This document shows, one piece after another, positions 1-7,785 of a stretch of DNA of 64,000 nucleotides (its first letter is position 1; each line of letters opens with the position of its first letter). The notes below the pieces were generated by a model. The model saw only the letters and a list, made by a program, of their open reading frames with translations, was not told the DNA's origin and did not search any database. A program made the position numbers and the translations under genes. Location of the stretch: NCBI RefSeq assembly GCF_020405185.1, contig NZ_CP084463.1, positions 2,728,001-2,792,000 of the forward strand. Reading direction: 5' to 3'. This DNA comes from Halomicrobium salinisoli (GTDB taxonomy: Archaea > Halobacteriota > Halobacteria > Halobacteriales > Haloarculaceae).

Positions 1-319
1 CCGGGGCGAGGAGGTCACCGCACAGCCGATCCCGCGGTCGCTTTCCGACGGCGACCTCCTCGTCAGCGTCCGCGACCGCGACTGGACGTACGTCGAGAAC
101 GTCGACGCGGGCGGGACGGAGCTGTACGACCGCTCGACCGATCCGGCCGAACGGGAGGACCTCTCGGCGGATCCGACCCCGGAGCAGCGCGACGTGATCG
201 AGCGGTTCGAGCCCCTCGTCGACGCCCACGCCGAGCGCCTCCGCGACGGGGAGACGGCGGGCGAGGGCGACGTCGACGACGAACTGGCGGCCCGCCTGGA
301 GGCGCTGGGGTACCGATAG
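1..319 (+). CDS. Sulfatase (alkaline phosphatase superfamily), C-terminal end only
   Basis: The frame is open from the left edge to a TAG at 317-319 and gives about 105 residues. It contains a W-T-Y segment followed by ELYDRSTDPAEREDLS and ends in LEALGYR. This is the typical C-terminal tail of haloarchaeal arylsulfatase-like proteins, in which the ELYDL..DP.E..NL motif follows the catalytic core. The metal-binding and formylglycine-type region lies outside the window, so activity cannot be judged. The stop codon abuts the next gene's ATG, which suggests co-transcription with the GtrA-like gene and a role in cell-surface glycan metabolism. Other members of the alkaline phosphatase superfamily (phosphoglyceromutase-like or phosphodiesterase) remain possible. 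Confidence 0.7.
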   Translation, partial: RGEEVTAQPIPRSLSDGDLLVSVRDRDWTYVENVDAGGTELYDRSTDPAEREDLSADPTPEQRDVIERFEPLVDAHAERLRDGETAGEGDVDDELAARLEALGYR

Positions 320-742
320 ATGCTGCGGGCGTTTCTCAGGAACCTCGTCGACGGACCGCTCGCGCCGCAGCTGCGGCGGTTCGTCGCCGTCGGCGCCCTC
401 GCCGCCGGCGTCCAGATGGTCCTGCTGTGGCTGTTCGTCGACGCCGCTAACCTGAACTACCTGCTCGGCGCCCTGATCGCCATCGAGTTGACCATCGTGC
501 TCTCGTACGTCCTCAACAACGCCTGGACGTTCCGGGCCTCGCAAAACACCGGGCGGATCGAGTACCTCGCCGGCCTCGCCAAGACGAACGTGGTCCGCGG
601 GACGGCCATCCCGATCCAGCTGGCCGTCCTCTTCGTCCTCGTCGACTGGCGGAGCATCCCGTACCTGGCGGCGAACGCCGCAGCGATCGCCGTCAGCGGG
701 CTCTACCGGTACGTGCTCGACGCGCGCTGGACCTGGGGCTGA
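320..742 (+). CDS. GtrA-like four-helix membrane protein
   Basis: The product is 140 residues with four predicted membrane helices at about 20-40, 45-65, 90-108 and 115-132. The layout FVAVGALAAGVQ, then LSYVLNNAWTF, then a C-terminal YRYVLDARWTWG matches the GtrA family. Members of that family are thought to move or flip polyprenol-linked sugars or serve cell-surface polysaccharide synthesis. The ATG follows the TAG of the sulfatase gene with no gap, so the two are probably one transcript. The conserved N-x-x-W-T-F motif is present. The specific substrate cannot be read from sequence. Confidence 0.85.
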   Translation: MLRAFLRNLVDGPLAPQLRRFVAVGALAAGVQMVLLWLFVDAANLNYLLGALIAIELTIVLSYVLNNAWTFRASQNTGRIEYLAGLAKTNVVRGTAIPIQLAVLFVLVDWRSIPYLAANAAAIAVSGLYRYVLDARWTWG

Positions 743-803
743 CGGCGTCGGCCGACGGCAGTGGGACGGTCCCGCCCCCCGACCGCATCGGCGCCACCGT
801 TAG

Positions 804-813
804 CCGTATACGG
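804..813 (+). promoter_or_regulatory. TATA-like box for the sensor kinase gene
   Basis: An AT-containing stretch (ccgtatacgg) is centred about 27 bases before the ATG at 836. That is the spacing expected for a leaderless haloarchaeal transcript, and it supports the ATG at 836 over the upstream GTG at 761. Confidence 0.4.
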
Positions 814-835
814 GTTCGCGTCGATACATCTCGCA

Positions 836-2899
836 ATGGAACCCTCCGACTCGGCGCCGGCGGGCCGGGACGACGTCCGCCACCTCTTCTCGCGGCTGGA
901 GGAGCCCGGCACGCCGTACACGACGAGCGAGGTCGCCGACCGGCTGGGCTGTTCGCCGGCGGCGGCCGAGCGGACGCTGTCGGCGCTGGCGGACCGCGGC
1001 GAACTGCGGAGCAGGGAGACCGACGGCGGCAGTCGGGTGTGGTGGCAGCCGGTCGGGGACGCGGACGCGACCGACGGGCGGTCCAGGCTCCGGGAGTTCG
1101 GCGCCTTCGTGAGCGCCGTCAGGGACTACGCCATCTTCATGCTCGATCCCGACGGGACCGTCGCCAGCTGGAACCAGGGCGCCCGGCGGATCAAGGGGTA
1201 CGACGAGGACGAGATCGTCGGCCGGCACTTCTCGGCGTTCTACACCGACGAGGACAGGGCCGAGAACGTCCCGGAGGCGAACCTCGAGAAGGCCGCCGAG
1301 CAGGGTCGCGCCGAGGACGAGGGCTGGCGCGTCCGCGCGGACGGGTCGCGGTTCTGGGCCAACGTCGTCATCACCGCCATCCGCGACGTCGACGGCGCGC
1401 TCCAGGGCTTTACCAAGGTTACCCGCGACATGACCGAACAGCGGGAGTACGAACTCCAGCTCCGCAAGGAGCGGGACCTGACCGAGCAGATCCTCGAGAC
1501 CGTCCCGGTCGGCATCTGCGTGATCGACGGCGACGGGACCGTTCTGCGGGCCAACCAGCGGGCGCTCGACCGCATCGACGTCGACGCTGCCGGCCTGACG
1601 GAGCGGTCGATCGACGACTGGGACCTCTACGACGGCGAGGGCGAGCCGGTCCCGGCCGAGGAGCGGCCGTGGTCGCGCGTCACGGAGACGGGGCGGCCCG
1701 TCTACGACTTCCAGTGTCGATCCGCCCCGGCGTCGGACGGCCAGTGGTTCTCGCTCAACGCGGCCCCGCTGGGCGGCGACGCGTCCGGGGACGCCGACGT
1801 CGTCGTCGCCATCGAGGACATCACCGACCAGAAGGAGCGCGAGCGACGGCTCGAGCAGCGGAAGGCGGAGCTGGAGACCGAGCTGAGCGGGATTCTGGGA
1901 CGGATCTCCGACGCCTTCTTCGCGCTCGACGAGGAGTGGCGGTTCACCCACCTCAACGAGCACGCCGCGGAGCTGTTCCGGCGCACCGAGGCCGACCTCA
2001 CCGGGCAGTCCTTCTGGGCGGTGTTCCCCGAGCGATCCGACGGCCGGCTCTGGGAGGAGTTCCGGGCGGCGATGGACGCCCAGGAGCCGACCAGTTTCGA
2101 GCTGTACGACGGGGAGCTGGACGCCTGGCTGGAGTACAACGTCTATCCCTCCGATACGGGACTGTCGGTCTACGTCCACGACATCACCGAGCGCAAGGAG
2201 TACCAGCACAGGCTCGAGGAGTCCAACGAGCGGTTAGAGCAGTTCGCCTACGCGGCCTCCCACGACCTGCAGGAGCCCCTCCGGATGGTCTCCAGCTACC
2301 TGCAGCTGATCGAGCGCCGGTACGCCGACGAACTGGGCGACGACGGTCAGGAGTTCATCGAGTTCGCCGTGGACGGGGCCGAGCGCATGCGGGACATGAT
2401 CGACGGGCTCCTCGCGTACTCGCGGGTGGAGACCCGGGGCGAGCCGTTCGAGCCCGTCGACCTCGACGACGTGTTCGCGGACGTCCGCGACGACCTGCAG
2501 ATGCGAATCGCCGAGAGCGACGCCGAGGTCACCGCGGCGGACCTCCCGCGCGTCGAGGGCGATCGCGACCAGCTCCGGCAGGTGTTCCAGAACCTGCTGG
2601 ACAACGCCATCGAGTACAGCGGGGACGAGCCGCCCCGCGTCCACGTCGATGCCGAGCGTGCGGGCGACAAGTGGGCGGTCTCGGTCCGCGACGAGGGGAT
2701 CGGCATCGACCCCGACGACGCCGAGCGGGTCTTCGAGGTGTTCCAGCGGCTCCACACGCACGACGAGTACGACGGCACGGGGATCGGGCTGGCGCTGTGC
2801 GAGCGCATCGTCGAGCGCCACGGCGGCGAGATCCGCGTCGACTCCGAGCCCGGCGAGGGGTCGACGTTCTCCGTCACGCTCCCCGCCGTCGACGAGTGA
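836..2899 (+). CDS. PAS-domain sensor histidine kinase with N-terminal winged-helix region
   Basis: The product is 687 residues and soluble, with no membrane helix. A winged-helix-like segment at about residues 10-75 (TSEVADRLGCS...RTLSALADRGELRSR) precedes three PAS domains at about 85-205, 215-340 and 345-465. A HisKA phosphoacceptor helix follows, with His near 476 in ASHDLQEPLRMV. The C-terminal ATPase domain carries an N box (QNLLDNAIEYS) and G boxes (DEGIGIDPDD and GTGIGLALCERIV). It probably autophosphorylates in response to an internal redox, light or ligand signal read by the PAS domains. No response regulator is encoded next door. ATG 836 was chosen because a TATA-like box sits 27 bases upstream. 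Confidence 0.9.
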   Translation: MEPSDSAPAGRDDVRHLFSRLEEPGTPYTTSEVADRLGCSPAAAERTLSALADRGELRSRETDGGSRVWWQPVGDADATDGRSRLREFGAFVSAVRDYAIFMLDPDGTVASWNQGARRIKGYDEDEIVGRHFSAFYTDEDRAENVPEANLEKAAEQGRAEDEGWRVRADGSRFWANVVITAIRDVDGALQGFTKVTRDMTEQREYELQLRKERDLTEQILETVPVGICVIDGDGTVLRANQRALDRIDVDAAGLTERSIDDWDLYDGEGEPVPAEERPWSRVTETGRPVYDFQCRSAPASDGQWFSLNAAPLGGDASGDADVVVAIEDITDQKERERRLEQRKAELETELSGILGRISDAFFALDEEWRFTHLNEHAAELFRRTEADLTGQSFWAVFPERSDGRLWEEFRAAMDAQEPTSFELYDGELDAWLEYNVYPSDTGLSVYVHDITERKEYQHRLEESNERLEQFAYAASHDLQEPLRMVSSYLQLIERRYADELGDDGQEFIEFAVDGAERMRDMIDGLLAYSRVETRGEPFEPVDLDDVFADVRDDLQMRIAESDAEVTAADLPRVEGDRDQLRQVFQNLLDNAIEYSGDEPPRVHVDAERAGDKWAVSVRDEGIGIDPDDAERVFEVFQRLHTHDEYDGTGIGLALCERIVERHGGEIRVDSEPGEGSTFSVTLPAVDE

Positions 2900-2954
2900 G
2901 AGCGCCGGCGTTTGGCTCGGCCCGGGAGCGCGACGCCGGCGTCCACTCCGGCGT

Positions 2955-4247
2955 CTAGTCCCCGGGCGCCGGCGCCGTCTCGCCGCGCCGCCGGGCTCTG
3001 ATCGTCGTGGCGGCGAAGACGCTCGTCGCGAAGGCGATGAAGCCGGCGGCGGCGAGGAAGGAGGCCTCCGGGGAGACGACGTCCTTGATCAGGCCGATCA
3101 GCACCGGGCCCGTGACCTGTCCGACCTTCCATGAGATGGAGCGCAGCGACATGCTCGAGGCGACGGCGTCGCGCGCCTCGCCCTCGCCGACGAACAGCGC
3201 CATGCTCGCCGGGAGGCGGACGCTGTCGGCCAGCCCGAGGATCGAGAACGCGCCGAACAGGGCGAAGAAGGCGCCGCCCAGCGCCTGCGTGCGGCCGAAC
3301 GCCTGGAACTCGATCGGCGTCACCGTCCCCTCGAAGTAGGCCGCCAGCGGGATCAGCGCCGTCCCGACGCCGTACAGGCCGGCACCGATTATCACGAACC
3401 AGTGGCGCCGCCCCACCCGGTCGGTCAGGTCGCCGACGTAGCCCTGCGTCAGCGCCTTCGTCAGCTTCCCGCCGGCCATGATCCACCCGATGGCGAAGGC
3501 GTTGATGCCGAACGTCGTCCGGGCGTAGATGGGCAGGAAGATGATCACGGCCATCTTGCCCACGCTGAACGTCAGCCGGAACGTCACCAGCGCGCGCAGC
3601 ATCGGCCGGCGGAGCAGGGCCAGGAACGTCTCGACGCCGCCGGCGTCCTCGGGGTCCTTCTGCCCGCCGGGGTCGTCCCGGAGGAAGGCCCACACGAGGA
3701 CGAAGGCGAACAGCGTCACCCCGCTCAGGACGACGTAGGTGGTCGCGAACCCGTGGGCGTACAGGAGGTAGCCGCCCACGATGTCGCCAGCCAGCGACGA
3801 GATGGAGCCGAACTGGTTGTACGAGCCCAGCCACTGGCCGCGCCGGCCGTCCGGGCTGATCTCGCCGACGACGGTCGACCCGGTGACCCACAGCAGCGAC
3901 GCGCCGAAGCCCTGGAGCATCCGCACGACGACGACGTGGGCGGCGCTGTCGACGAGCAGGAAGCCGCCGAACACGCAGACGTTGACGAGGAACCCTGCCA
4001 GGAGGTACCGCTTCGAGTTGCCCACGTCGATCCGGCGGCCCAGCGGTAGCACCACGACGAGCTGGACGACGGCGAAGGCCGTCCCGAACAGCCCCTCGAC
4101 GAAGCCGGTCGTGCCGAACAGGTCGGCGTACAGCGCGAGCGCGATGACGATGGTCGAGTACGCCTGGCTACGGGCGAACGCCGTGCCGGCGAGGGCCGCG
4201 AACTCGCGGTCGCGCAGGAGGCCGATGGAGCCGCCGACGCGGGCCAC
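2955..4247 (-). CDS. MFS transporter
   Basis: The product is 430 residues with about twelve predicted membrane helices. A charged loop of about 20 residues (RDDPGGQKDPEDAGG) in the middle separates the two six-helix bundles. The G-R-R-I-D-V loop after helix 2 and TDRVGRRHW after helix 8 match the major facilitator loop motif. The gene converges with the kinase gene and diverges from the small membrane gene at 4447. Sequence resembles drug-efflux or sugar MFS carriers of haloarchaea, but the substrate is not identifiable. Confidence 0.88.
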   Translation of the reverse strand: MARVGGSIGLLRDREFAALAGTAFARSQAYSTIVIALALYADLFGTTGFVEGLFGTAFAVVQLVVVLPLGRRIDVGNSKRYLLAGFLVNVCVFGGFLLVDSAAHVVVVRMLQGFGASLLWVTGSTVVGEISPDGRRGQWLGSYNQFGSISSLAGDIVGGYLLYAHGFATTYVVLSGVTLFAFVLVWAFLRDDPGGQKDPEDAGGVETFLALLRRPMLRALVTFRLTFSVGKMAVIIFLPIYARTTFGINAFAIGWIMAGGKLTKALTQGYVGDLTDRVGRRHWFVIIGAGLYGVGTALIPLAAYFEGTVTPIEFQAFGRTQALGGAFFALFGAFSILGLADSVRLPASMALFVGEGEARDAVASSMSLRSISWKVGQVTGPVLIGLIKDVVSPEASFLAAAGFIAFATSVFAATTIRARRRGETAPAPGD

Positions 4248-4420
4248 TCAGGACATCACCACGCCGGCTAGTGAGGGGACCAACCCCGCAAAAACCGCTC
4301 GGTCCCGGCATCCTTCGTTGAGGGAACGGGGCGACTGATTTTACCACTGGAAAGAGTGACCCCGCCGAGCGGCCCGCCGGCGTCGAAACCGACCACTTCC
4401 GGCCACCGCAAGAACGCATT

Positions 4421-4440
4421 AGTGTCGTCGCGACGACACT
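4421..4440. promoter_or_regulatory. 20-bp perfect palindrome upstream of the 51-residue gene
   Basis: The ten bases agtgtcgtcg are followed at once by their exact reverse complement. The centre is 17 bases before the ATG at 4447, overlapping the expected transcription start. A TATA-like cgcattag lies just upstream at about 4415-4422. A symmetric site here would suit a dimeric repressor, or a hairpin in the leader RNA. Confidence 0.5.
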
Positions 4441-4446
4441 GCACGT

Positions 4447-4602
4447 ATGGACTACGTAGACTACGTGGACGAGATCAGCCCGACGGTGATGATCGTCTTC
4501 GGACTCATCCTGTTCCTGATCCCCGAACCCGCCAGCTCCGCGCTCGGCGCCGGTCTGATGGTGCTCGGCGGCGCGTGGCTGTTCTACGAGTGGAACCGAT
4601 AG
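4447..4602 (+). CDS. Small membrane protein, 51 residues
   Basis: The ATG at 4447 opens a 51-residue frame ending in TAG. An acidic N-terminus (MDYVDYVDEIS) is followed by two hydrophobic segments, about 12-25 (TVMIVFGLILFLIP) and 31-47 (SALGAGLMVLGGAWLFY), with a Pro-Glu-Pro turn between. This is a hairpin membrane protein. Small proteins of this shape are common in haloarchaea and mostly uncharacterised. A 20-bp palindrome ends six bases before the start codon, and this regulatory-looking context supports a real gene. No function is assigned. Confidence 0.65.
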   Translation: MDYVDYVDEISPTVMIVFGLILFLIPEPASSALGAGLMVLGGAWLFYEWNR

Positions 4603-4674
4603 CGGCGAGCGCACGCGGACCGTCGGTCGCGCGTCTGACGTACTCCTTTGTGAGCGCAGTCCGATGGAACGGAC

Positions 4675-5160
4675 ATGAGCAGCGACGCGCGGACGGGCTC
4701 GCGAGCCGACGAGGCGGGCGTCCGACGGGACTCGCCGGCGGACGGCGACGGGGCGCCGACGCGGTCGTGTTCGTTCTGCGGGACCGGGACGTCGGCTCCG
4801 CTCGCGCTCCAGTGGTACGACCGCCCGGACGTCGACCGACCCGTGGGCGTCCCCGACCACGGCGGGCTGGACCTCTGTCGCGACTGCGCCGACGAGGTGG
4901 TCGAACTGCTGTCGACCTGGACCGCGCTCGGCGCGCCGCCCGTCGACGGCGACGCGTCCATCGCCGACGGGTACCGCCGGATCGCCGACGCGTGTAGCTT
5001 CTGCGAGGACCCGCTCGACGGCGACGCGGTCGGCGTCGAGTGGTACGGGACGGACGGCGACGCCGACGCCGCGCCGCAGTACGCCAACTACGCGCTGTGC
5101 GAGGACTGCCGAATCGTCACTGGGCAGTTCCTGCAGTCCGTCCGCGAGGATTGCCGCTGA
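4675..5160 (+). CDS. Duplicated CxxC zinc-binding protein of unknown function
   Basis: The product is 161 residues. Two similar modules each carry a CSFC knuckle and a C-x-D-C knuckle about 33 residues later: Cys32/35 with Cys68/71, and Cys107/110 with Cys142/145. Each module also has a W-Y segment (QWYDRP and VEWYGTD) between the knuckles. This indicates an internal duplication of a treble-clef or zinc-ribbon fold, each copy probably binding one Zn. The first 30 residues are acidic and look disordered. Neither DNA binding nor enzymatic activity can be inferred. The gene stands alone and converges with the membrane protein gene at 5182-5562. Confidence 0.75.
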   Translation: MSSDARTGSRADEAGVRRDSPADGDGAPTRSCSFCGTGTSAPLALQWYDRPDVDRPVGVPDHGGLDLCRDCADEVVELLSTWTALGAPPVDGDASIADGYRRIADACSFCEDPLDGDAVGVEWYGTDGDADAAPQYANYALCEDCRIVTGQFLQSVREDCR

Positions 5161-5181
5161 GAGCGGGCAGTTCGGATTCTC

Positions 5182-5562
5182 TCACTTCTCGACGCTGACG
5201 TCGAGGTACGTGTCGTACGCGTCGGCGACGGGCTCCGGGACGCGGTAGCTGCGCCACTCGGCCAGCGCCGTCGCCGCGAGGAAGAACAGGAGCAACCCCG
5301 CAGCGACTGTCTTCGAGTCGCCCGGGTCGAGCGCGTCCAGCGTCCGGTGGAACCAGAACAGGTCCGTCAGCGGCGAGGACTGGTGGATCTCGCGCAACCG
5401 ATCGGTAGCGACCGGACTCACCCAGTGGAAGTCCGGCACCATCCCCCACCCGCCGCCGGCCAGGATCACCGTCCGGGGAAACGGGACGTTCGGGAGCAGG
5501 AAGGCGACCGCGAGCGTCGTCAGACCCGCCCCGAGCGCGAAGTGGGCGATGGCGATGGACAC
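5182..5562 (-). CDS. Integral membrane protein, possibly YdjM/DUF457-like
   Basis: The product is 126 residues with three hydrophobic segments (about 3-23, 28-42 and 85-102). The segment GGGWGMVPDFHWVSP after helix 2 and the later LFWFHRTLD resemble the D/H-bearing loops of the LexA-regulated YdjM/DUF457 membrane hydrolase group. The match is loose and several metal ligands are not evident. The start is the GTG at 5562. An AT-rich gcaattaaggc on the minus strand at 5585-5596 sits at leaderless-promoter distance. A plain hypothetical membrane protein is the safe reading. Confidence 0.65.
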   Translation of the reverse strand: MSIAIAHFALGAGLTTLAVAFLLPNVPFPRTVILAGGGWGMVPDFHWVSPVATDRLREIHQSSPLTDLFWFHRTLDALDPGDSKTVAAGLLLFFLAATALAEWRSYRVPEPVADAYDTYLDVSVEK

Positions 5563-6339
5563 GTGTCGCTACTCTCGGGTATTTGCCTTAATTGCACCGC
5601 CACTGCCGCGAACGAGGTGGGCGTGGGCTCGGCAGACGAGCGAGGCGAGTCTGCCGGCGCAGAACGGAATCGACAACCGTCCCGCCGAGAACGCGCCGCC
5701 GCTCCGGCGATTACATAGAAATCTAGGGTATGAGTGTTTTCTTATATATTCGCCGCCTACCGGCCACTGCTCGTGTCGGACGGCGCGATCCCGGGAACGG
5801 GTAGCCCGGCGCCGACGCTCGGCGGACGATCGAGCGCCTCGACGCCCATAGGCGGTCGGTTCGGGCGCGGTTCGGACCGCGGCGCGGGCGCTCGATCGGC
5901 CGGTCGACGGACGATTCGACTACGCTGCCCGTCGACGGCCGGGGCCCGCTAAATCAACCGCTCCCGGACTGTAGGCGCCCTGCACGGGCGTACTCCGCCT
6001 CCTCGACTCGCTGTTCCGGCGGCCCGGGTGGACTGGCGGCGCAGGCGTCACCGTCGGCGCACGTCTCCCTCGATTCGGTATGATACGAGAGAAATACGTC
6101 TCTATTCCCCCATGAGATATGATATAACGAGCGGGCCGACCGGTCACCGGCCTCGACGAGGTCGGTCCGCGTCGGCGTCGACTGCCGGACGTCCCGAGCG
6201 GCCGCGGAAGGGAGTCGCGTCCGGAGCGTCGCCGGCGAGTCCGACGCCGTCTGCGACTGCGGGCCGGGGCCAACCATTATGCTCGCGTCAGGGGAACAGT
6301 GGGACATGGAGCGACTACGTTCGTCCCGAGTGGTGACCG
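5563..6339. other. Gene-poor intergenic stretch with two AT-rich islands
   Basis: No frame in these 777 bases shows protein-like composition; the short open frames are rich in Arg, Ser and Pro, as expected for shadows of GC-rich DNA. Two AT-rich islands stand out: 5713-5755, which includes ttatatatt, and 6076-6127, which includes gatatgatata. Either could be a promoter, but no gene lies at the right distance. The stretch could hold a noncoding RNA or a decayed gene. I see no recognisable RNA fold. Confidence 0.4.
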
Positions 6340-7566
6340 ATGACCGGTGAAGCGCGCGACCCGAGCGGCGATACCGGGCCGCTGGACGGCGTCACGGTCC
6401 TGGACGCCTCGCGGGTGCTGGCGGGGCCGTTCTGCGGGATGCAACTGGCGGACCTGGGCGCGGACGTCGTCAAGGTCGAGCGGCCCGACGGCGGCGACCA
6501 GACGCGCGGCTGGCGGCCGCCGGCCTACGGCGACTCGGACGTCGCGGCCTACTACCTCAGCATCAACCGGAACAAGCGGTCGGTGACGCTGAACTTGGCC
6601 AGCGAAGACGGCCGGGACCTGTTCCGTGACCTCGCCGAGCGGGCGGACGTCCTCCTGCACAACTTCCGCGTCGGGACGATGGAGGAGTGGGGGATCGGCT
6701 ACGAGACGCTCAGCGAAGTCAACCCCGGGCTGGTCTACTGCGCGATCAGCGGCTACGGCGAGTGGGGGCCCGACCGGGACCGGCCGGCGTACGACATCGT
6801 CCTCCAGGGCGAGGGCGGGCTGATGAGCATCACCGGCCCGCCGGACGGGCCACCGGTCCGCGTGGGCGTGGCCGTCACCGACATCGTCACCGGGTTCTAC
6901 GCGACGCAGTCGATCCTGGCGGCGCTGCTCGACCGGGAACTGGGCGACGGCGGCGGCCAGAAGATCGACGTGAGCCTGCTGGACGCCGCGGCCGCGTTCA
7001 ACACCTACGCCGCGATGTACTACTTCGCCACCGGCGAGCCCCCCGTGCGCCGCGGCGGGAAGATGCGGACCATCGTCCCCTACCAGGTGTTCGAGACGGC
7101 CGACGACTACGCGGTCGTCGCGGTGCCCTCGAACAACCTCTGGTCGAAGTTCTGCGCGGCGCTGGACCGCGAGGACCTCGCGGACGACGAGCGGTTCGCG
7201 ACCAACGCCGACCGCGTCGAACACCGCGACGTGCTCGAACCGATCCTCGAGGACGAGGTCGCCGAGTACGCCACCGACGAGCTGGTCTCGCTCATGCGCG
7301 ACCACGGCGTCCCGGCGACGCCGATCAACGACATGGCGGACGTCTACGATCACCCGCAGGTGCGGGCCCGCGGGATGCGCACTTCGGTCGAGCACCCGAC
7401 GGCCGGCACCGTCGAGATGCCGGGGGTTCCCATGCACTTCTCGCGGACGCCGGCGACCGTCCGGCGGCACCCGCCGGAACTGGGCGAGCACACCGACGAG
7501 GTGCTTCGCGAGCTGGGGTTCGACGACGGTGAGATCGAGCGGTTCCGCGACGAGGACGTGGTGTAG
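6340..7566 (+). CDS. Family III CoA-transferase (CaiB/BaiF type)
   Basis: The product is 408 residues, the usual length for the family. The N-terminus (LDGVTVLDASRVLAGPFCGMQLADLGADVVKVE) is the classic CaiB/BaiF start. The segment RPAYDIVLQGEGGLMSITG carries the Asp (D152) that should form the acyl-anhydride intermediate. The enzyme moves CoA between a donor acyl-CoA and an organic acid in the cytoplasm. It opens a catabolic island that also holds an acyl-CoA dehydrogenase, a crotonase and a second CoA-transferase, so it probably activates an incoming acid. Substrates such as succinate/glutarate, formate/oxalate or carnitine-like acids cannot be separated by eye. The start is the ATG at 6340. 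Confidence 0.88.
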   Translation: MTGEARDPSGDTGPLDGVTVLDASRVLAGPFCGMQLADLGADVVKVERPDGGDQTRGWRPPAYGDSDVAAYYLSINRNKRSVTLNLASEDGRDLFRDLAERADVLLHNFRVGTMEEWGIGYETLSEVNPGLVYCAISGYGEWGPDRDRPAYDIVLQGEGGLMSITGPPDGPPVRVGVAVTDIVTGFYATQSILAALLDRELGDGGGQKIDVSLLDAAAAFNTYAAMYYFATGEPPVRRGGKMRTIVPYQVFETADDYAVVAVPSNNLWSKFCAALDREDLADDERFATNADRVEHRDVLEPILEDEVAEYATDELVSLMRDHGVPATPINDMADVYDHPQVRARGMRTSVEHPTAGTVEMPGVPMHFSRTPATVRRHPPELGEHTDEVLRELGFDDGEIERFRDEDVV

Positions 7567-7587
7567 CACGGCGCACTCCCGATCGAT

Positions 7588-7604
7588 GTGGTCATTGTTA
7601 CCAC
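7588..7604. promoter_or_regulatory. Inverted repeat GTGGT-n7-ACCAC, possible operator
   Basis: A 5-bp inverted repeat with a 7-base spacer lies between the CoA-transferase and the MFS gene. Its right half (gttaccac) recurs in reverse orientation as gtggtaac at 11538-11545, in the divergent promoter region of the dehydratase and LarA-like genes. A shared regulator of the island is possible, but the site is short. Confidence 0.25.
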
Positions 7605-7785
7605 TCGTAAACGAGCGATTACCGTTCTGAAAGGTGGGGATAACAGAGGTACTAGCGTTATATCGACGGCCGTTCGAGGCCGGTTTCGCCGCTGCCCGGG
7701 GCGCTCTCCCGTCACACGCCGGTGGAGACGAGGGGGGACGGCCGACGGGAAGACGCTTAACTGCCGTCGCCGCCACTGACACGAC

